From Rhizobium sp. J15 (GTDB lineage: Bacteria > Pseudomonadota > Alphaproteobacteria > Rhizobiales > Rhizobiaceae): a stretch of DNA of 64,000 nucleotides. This document shows, piece after piece, positions 60,229-64,000 of this stretch (the stretch's first letter is position 1; each line of letters starts with the position of its first letter). The position numbers and the translations under genes were made by a program. The notes beneath the pieces were generated by a model. It did no database searches, was not told where the DNA came from, and saw only the letters and a program-made list of their open reading frames with translations. The stretch lies in contig NZ_NWSX01000003.1 in the NCBI RefSeq assembly GCF_002531825.1, positions 248,001-312,000 on the forward strand. The letters are read 5' to 3'.

Positions 60229-61704
60229 TTGCCGCCACGCCTGACATCCTTTGCCGACGACGCCCGTATCGCGTTCGATAATCTTGCCGACCGGGCAAGC
60301 GGCCTCGTCAATCCGACCGTCCGGCTTGGCGTCACCGGCCTCTCCCGCTCCGGCAAGACGGTCTTCATCTCCTCGCTGGTCCATAACCTGCTGCATGGCG
60401 GCCGCCTGCCGCTGTTCGAGCCCGTGCAGTCGGGCCGCGTCTCGGCGGTGCGGCTGGAGCCGCAGCCGGACGACGCCGTGCCGCGCTTCCAGTATGAGGA
60501 TCACATTCGTGCGCTGGTGAAGGACCGCATCTGGCCGGATTCGACTCGCGCCATTTCCGAGCTGCGCATCACCCTGGATTATCAGAGCGCCAGCGGCTGG
60601 AACCGCCTGTTCTCGCCCGGCCGGCTGTCCATCGATATTGTCGATTATCCCGGCGAATGGCTGCTCGACCTACCGCTGCTCGGCAAGGATTATCGCACCT
60701 TCAGCGAGGAAACGATCGCGCTCGCGAAAACCGGCGTCCGCTCCGAGCTGTCGCGTGAATGGCTGGCGCTCACCTACGGCGCTGATATTGGCGCCGAGGC
60801 GGACGAGATGGTTGCCCGCGGCCTTGCCACCGCCTTTGCCGATTATCTCAAGGCCTGTAAGGCCGATGAACGCTCGCTTTCCACTCTGCCGCCCGGCCGC
60901 CTGCTTCTGCCCGGCGATCTCGACGGTTCGCCGGCGCTGACCTTCGCGCCCCTAGCCTTGCCGGCGCACGGGCATCCCGGCCGCGGCTCGCTGTGGACGA
61001 TGATGGAGCGGCGCTACGAGGCCTATAAATCGGTCGTCGTCAAACCCTTCTTTCGCGAGCATTTCGCCCGGCTCGACCGCCAGATCGTGCTGGTCGATGC
61101 GCTGCAGGCGATGAATCGCGGCCCCGAGGCCGTGCAGGATCTGGAGCGCGCGCTGACCGATGTGCTCGCCTGCTTCCGCCCCGGCACCAATTCGCTGCTC
61201 TCTTCGCTGCTTGGGCGCCGCATCGACCGCGTGCTGGTCGCCGCCACCAAGGCTGATCATCTCCATCATGAGAGCCATGACCGGCTCGATGCGCTGACCC
61301 GCCGCCTCGTCGACCGCGCCATCGGCCGCATCGGCATGGCAGGCGCGGGCATCGATGTCATGGCGCTGGCCTCCGTGCGCGCGACCCGGGAGGCGACGGT
61401 CAAGCGTGACGGCCATGAACTGCCCGTCATCGTCGGCACGCCGATGGAGGGCGAAACCATCGCCGGCGAACGCTTCGACGGGCAGAGAAAAACCGCGATC
61501 TTCCCGGGCGACCTGCCGGAGGATCCGGAAAGCCTGTTCGACCGCATCGCTTCGGGCAAGACGGTCGAGCCCCTGCCCGACGTCAACGTCGTCAGGTTTC
61601 GCCCGCCGCATCTCGAGGAAGCCGGCGGCGGCGTCAAGCTGTCGGTCCCGCATATCCGCCTCGACCGCGCCATGCAGTTCCTGTTCGGAGACCGTCTCGC
61701 ATGA
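60229..61704 (+). CDS. YcjX-family nucleotide-binding protein (DUF463)
   Basis: Product of 491 residues from the TTG at 60229. The P-loop GLSRSGKT is at 37-44, and TKAD (G4-like) occurs in the C-terminal half. The TTG at 60229 is preferred over an in-frame TTG at 60199, since a CTATAT -10 element (60194-60199) overlaps the latter. YcjX-type proteins are GTP/ATPases of the phage-shock regulon of gamma-proteobacteria; their role is unclear. The stop overlaps the next gene by four bases. Confidence 0.85.
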   Translation: MPPRLTSFADDARIAFDNLADRASGLVNPTVRLGVTGLSRSGKTVFISSLVHNLLHGGRLPLFEPVQSGRVSAVRLEPQPDDAVPRFQYEDHIRALVKDRIWPDSTRAISELRITLDYQSASGWNRLFSPGRLSIDIVDYPGEWLLDLPLLGKDYRTFSEETIALAKTGVRSELSREWLALTYGADIGAEADEMVARGLATAFADYLKACKADERSLSTLPPGRLLLPGDLDGSPALTFAPLALPAHGHPGRGSLWTMMERRYEAYKSVVVKPFFREHFARLDRQIVLVDALQAMNRGPEAVQDLERALTDVLACFRPGTNSLLSSLLGRRIDRVLVAATKADHLHHESHDRLDALTRRLVDRAIGRIGMAGAGIDVMALASVRATREATVKRDGHELPVIVGTPMEGETIAGERFDGQRKTAIFPGDLPEDPESLFDRIASGKTVEPLPDVNVVRFRPPHLEEAGGGVKLSVPHIRLDRAMQFLFGDRLA

Positions 61705-62780
61705 GCAAGCCCCCATCCGATCCGCCGCGCCGCCCGCCCGCCGCCTTCATCTACGAGGAAGAAACCTCGGAGCCGCGCGAAAACGGCCGGGGGCAGCAGC
61801 CGCGGCGCAGGCCGGAAAGCTTCTCCGAAAACATCGTCGTGACGCCCGACGAGGACGATCCTTTCCTCAATCCCGATAAGGATCTGAGCGCCGTCCCGGT
61901 CGCAACGCCGCGCAAAAGGCGAACCTCCTTCGGCAAGATCGCCGCCGGCGCCTTCGGCATCCTGCTGTCGCTCGGCATCGGGCTGTGGACCGATCGGTTG
62001 ATCCGCGACCTCTTCGCCCGCGCCGATTGGCTCGGTTATGTCGCTCTTGCCGTGCTGGCGGTTGGCATCCTCGCCGTGCTGGCCCTCGTCATCCGCGAAA
62101 CCGTGGGCATGATGCGCCTTGCCGCGGTTCAGACGATCAAGGCCGAAGCGGAAGCCGCCGTCCTCGAAACCCGGCCGGCGAAAGCACGCGCCGTCGTTAC
62201 GCGTCTCACCACGCTGCTTTCCGCCAATCCCGAGACGTCGAAAGGCCGCGCGACGCTGAAGGCGACCGAAGGCGAGGTCATCGACGCCCCGCATCTGATT
62301 GCGCTCGCCGAACGCGAGCTGCTCGCTCCCCTCGACCGCAAGGCCCGCGCCCTCATCGTCAATGCCTCGAAGCGCGTCTCGATCGTGACCGCCGTCAGCC
62401 CGCGCGCCGTCGTCGACCTGCTCTATGTCCTTTACGAGGCCGTACGGCTCATCCGCGCCATGGCCGAGCTCTATGGCGGCCGTCCGGGCACACTCGGCAT
62501 GTTCCGCCTGCTGCGCGATGTGCTCGCCCATCTCGCCGTCACCGGCTCTATCGCCGTCGGCGACAGCCTCGTCCAGCAGGTGCTCGGCCACGGATTGGCT
62601 TCAAAGCTCTCCGCCCGACTCGGCGAAGGCGTCATCAACGGCCTGATGACCGCCCGCATTGGAATCGCGGCCATGGATCTTTGCCGCCCGCTCGCCTTCC
62701 ACGCGCTGAAACGGCCGGGAATCGGCGATTTCATCGGCGATCTCACGCCTTCGATGTCACCGCGCGGCAACACTCCTTGA
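61701..62780 (+). CDS. YcjF/TIGR01620-family membrane protein (DUF697)
   Basis: Product of 359 residues. Disordered N-terminus (about 80 residues, Pro/Arg-rich), two membrane segments (about 77-95 and 108-135), then a soluble helical domain with VSIVTAVSPRAVVDLLYVLYEAVRLIRAM and LVQQVLGHG, the DUF697 pattern. It overlaps ycjX (ATGA), the same pairing as in E. coli ycjX-ycjF, which supports a joint function at the membrane. Confidence 0.85.
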   Translation: MSKPPSDPPRRPPAAFIYEEETSEPRENGRGQQPRRRPESFSENIVVTPDEDDPFLNPDKDLSAVPVATPRKRRTSFGKIAAGAFGILLSLGIGLWTDRLIRDLFARADWLGYVALAVLAVGILAVLALVIRETVGMMRLAAVQTIKAEAEAAVLETRPAKARAVVTRLTTLLSANPETSKGRATLKATEGEVIDAPHLIALAERELLAPLDRKARALIVNASKRVSIVTAVSPRAVVDLLYVLYEAVRLIRAMAELYGGRPGTLGMFRLLRDVLAHLAVTGSIAVGDSLVQQVLGHGLASKLSARLGEGVINGLMTARIGIAAMDLCRPLAFHALKRPGIGDFIGDLTPSMSPRGNTP

Positions 62781-62991
62781 CATCAGTGACGTTTCGGCAG
62801 CTTTCACCATACGTAGCGTAATGTTGGAGAAATTGAAGTGGATTCAAGATATTAGCAGCGGGATACTGAAGTTCGCGCCGCGCGAAAACCCTTGTGCCAC
62901 CGTGCATTTCGGGACAATCGAAAGGAAGGATTAACCATTATTCGGCAAAACTTGCAGCCAGTTCGTGAGTGGTGTTTGCCAAGGAAAATCC

Positions 62992-63543
62992 ATGTATTCG
63001 CGCAAGTTTCTCTTCGTTTGCGGCCTTGCCGCCGCGGCATTGTCTCCCGTCGCAGATGTCGCTCCGGCAGCCACGGCTGCGACCCGTGACAAGGCCTTCT
63101 TCGAATCCGTCGCCGGCTCCTGGAAGGGTCCGGGCGAGATCGTCGCCGGAAAGTATAAAGGCACGAAATTCACCTGCAACCTGATCGGCGAGCCGACCGG
63201 CGACAGCAGCGCCGGCATCAAGCTCGACGGCACGTGCCGCGTCGGCGTCTTCAAGCAGCCGATGACCGCCGTCATCTCGCAGGCTGGCTCCACCTACAAG
63301 GGCAAGTTCCTCGATGGCGCTGCCGGTAAGGGCCTCGACGTCGTCTCCGGCGCCGTCACTGAGGATACTGTCGTTGTCGGCATCAACCGCGCCAAGCTGA
63401 ACGGCGCGATGATCGCCCGCGTACGTGACGACAAGACGATGAACATCACCGTCTCGGTCAAGGTCGAAAGCCAGATGGTCCCGGTCATCGGCCTGACATT
63501 GACCCGCCAGGTCGACGAAATGGCCGTCGGCTCCATTCAGTAA
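62992..63543 (+). CDS. Secreted protein, unknown
   Basis: Product of 183 residues from the ATG at 62992 (AAGGAAAA upstream). Signal peptide: about residues 1-30 (LFVCGLAAAALSPVADVAPAATA). The mature protein contains SVAGSWKGPGEIVAGKYKGTKFTCNL and CRVGVFKQPM, a small beta-barrel-like part with two cysteines. Probably periplasmic. I do not recognise a named family. The 211 bp before it (62781-62991) hold no gene. Confidence 0.7.
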   Translation: MYSRKFLFVCGLAAAALSPVADVAPAATAATRDKAFFESVAGSWKGPGEIVAGKYKGTKFTCNLIGEPTGDSSAGIKLDGTCRVGVFKQPMTAVISQAGSTYKGKFLDGAAGKGLDVVSGAVTEDTVVVGINRAKLNGAMIARVRDDKTMNITVSVKVESQMVPVIGLTLTRQVDEMAVGSIQ

Positions 63544-63568
63544 GACGGCATCCAGGATTTTCCGGAAG

Positions 63569-63591
63569 CGGCGGGATTTCCCGCCGTTTTT
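63569..63591 (+). terminator. Rho-independent terminator after the secreted protein gene
   Basis: CGGCGGG (63569-63575), loop ATTT, CCCGCCG (63580-63586), then five T. The folK gene converges on it and ends at 63596. Confidence 0.8.
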
Positions 63592-63595
63592 CGTT

Positions 63596-64000
63596 TCAGG
63601 ATTTCCGCCACCAGTCGCGGCCGTTATCGGCGACCTCGATGCCCGCCACATCGGCATCCGACAGCCAGTCGCCGACCGTCCTGCCCTTGACGAGAAGGCC
63701 CGGCGCGATATCGGCAAGCGGCATCAGCACGAAGCCGCGACCGGTCATGCGGGGATGCGGCAGCTCCAGCCGCGGCGCCTCCTGAACGACGTCGCCATAG
63801 GTCAGCACGTCGATATCGAGCGTGCGCGGACCCCAGCGCTCGACGCGCTCGCGTTTCATCTCGCGCTCGATCGACAGGCAGAGATCGAGCAATGCTTCCG
63901 GTGGAAGCGAGGTTTCGACGGCGGCGCAGGCATTGAAGAAGAACGACTGGTCGGTCTTGCCCCAGGGCGGCGTGCGATAGAGCCGCGAGACGGCGCTGAC
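63596..64000 (-). CDS. folK: 6-hydroxymethyl-7,8-dihydropterin pyrophosphokinase (N-terminus off the window)
   Basis: The frame enters from the right edge and ends at 63596, showing the last 134 residues. HPPK transfers pyrophosphate from ATP in folate synthesis. The signature is present: YRTPPWGKTDQSFFFNACA, ERERV-like IEREMKRERVERWGPRTLDID, and the later LPHPRMTGRGFVLMPLADIAP. The start and the upstream genes lie outside the window. Confidence 0.93.
   Translation of the reverse strand, partial: VSAVSRLYRTPPWGKTDQSFFFNACAAVETSLPPEALLDLCLSIEREMKRERVERWGPRTLDIDVLTYGDVVQEAPRLELPHPRMTGRGFVLMPLADIAPGLLVKGRTVGDWLSDADVAGIEVADNGRDWWRKS

Overview
The window looks like chromosomal DNA of a Rhizobium in the R. 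etli/R. leguminosarum group. The support is high G+C coding sequence, rhizobial-type CckA, DksA and MocR-DUF1127 genes, promoters close to CTTGAC-N17-CTATAT, and short mosaic palindromic repeats of the kind known from Rhizobiaceae. This assignment is inference from sequence character; no database search was made. Most of the content is core housekeeping. No phage, transposase, conjugation gene, CRISPR array, tRNA or rRNA was seen.

Layout. 1-8.7 kb: the end-truncated gene of a large AsmA/DUF3971-like envelope protein, a Bcp-type peroxiredoxin coupled to a DUF455 ferritin-like protein, an M23 peptidase, a DEAD-box helicase, a Nudix hydrolase, and TfoX-like and flavin reductase genes. 8.9-13.4 kb: an orphan periplasmic binding protein, rpe-DUF2259-membrane protein, and purB. 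13.4-14.3 kb: an A+T-rich island with one small membrane protein. 14.3-18.8 kb: an iron-permease-like protein, a DUF2189 protein, an RBBP9-like hydrolase and a PAS-PAS-GGDEF-EAL protein. 19.0-27.0 kb: the purine run purC-purS-kptA-purQ ... purL-bolA, interrupted by a lipoprotein, a repeat, a divergent DUF1127/MocR pair and a PagL-like lipid A deacylase. An RNA 2'-phosphotransferase gene sits between purS and purQ and overlaps the purQ start by four bases.

27-44.4 kb: a membrane-anchored putative hydrolase, a tiny histone-H1-like protein, the monothiol glutaredoxin grxD (partner of bolA), two tandem Bcr/CflA-type exporters, two tandem inositol-phosphatase-like genes with ttcA, glsA, rpsD, a HerA-like ATPase, murI-trmJ-FUSC exporter, and icd. 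44.4-47.7 kb: GNAT, GST and AraC/GyrI-like genes, an A+T-richer orphan, then a 0.6-kb repeat-filled gap. 47.7-53.9 kb: alaS, recA with an SOS-box-like site, and psuK-psuG for pseudouridine breakdown. 53.9-64 kb: cckA, a FliO-like gene, a DUF1062 gene behind a strongly structured leader, dksA, sixA-like, ycjX-ycjF, a secreted protein, and the end-truncated folK.

The main leads are: (1) the DUF1062 gene, whose product has a CxxC/CxxC zinc ribbon and what I read as a C-terminal S4-like RNA-binding segment, preceded by about 190 nt with several nested inverted repeats, which suggests an RNA-binding protein with an autoregulatory leader; (2) kptA translationally coupled to purQ; (3) four members of a mosaic repeat family sharing a GAAAAGTG / AGCGGYTTTC core but with different stems; (4) a perfect 31-bp inverted repeat and a pair of hairpins with compensatory stem changes at 47.2-47.5 kb; (5) a perfect palindromic operator candidate overlapping the promoters of the MocR/DUF1127 pair. 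None of these is proven by sequence alone.
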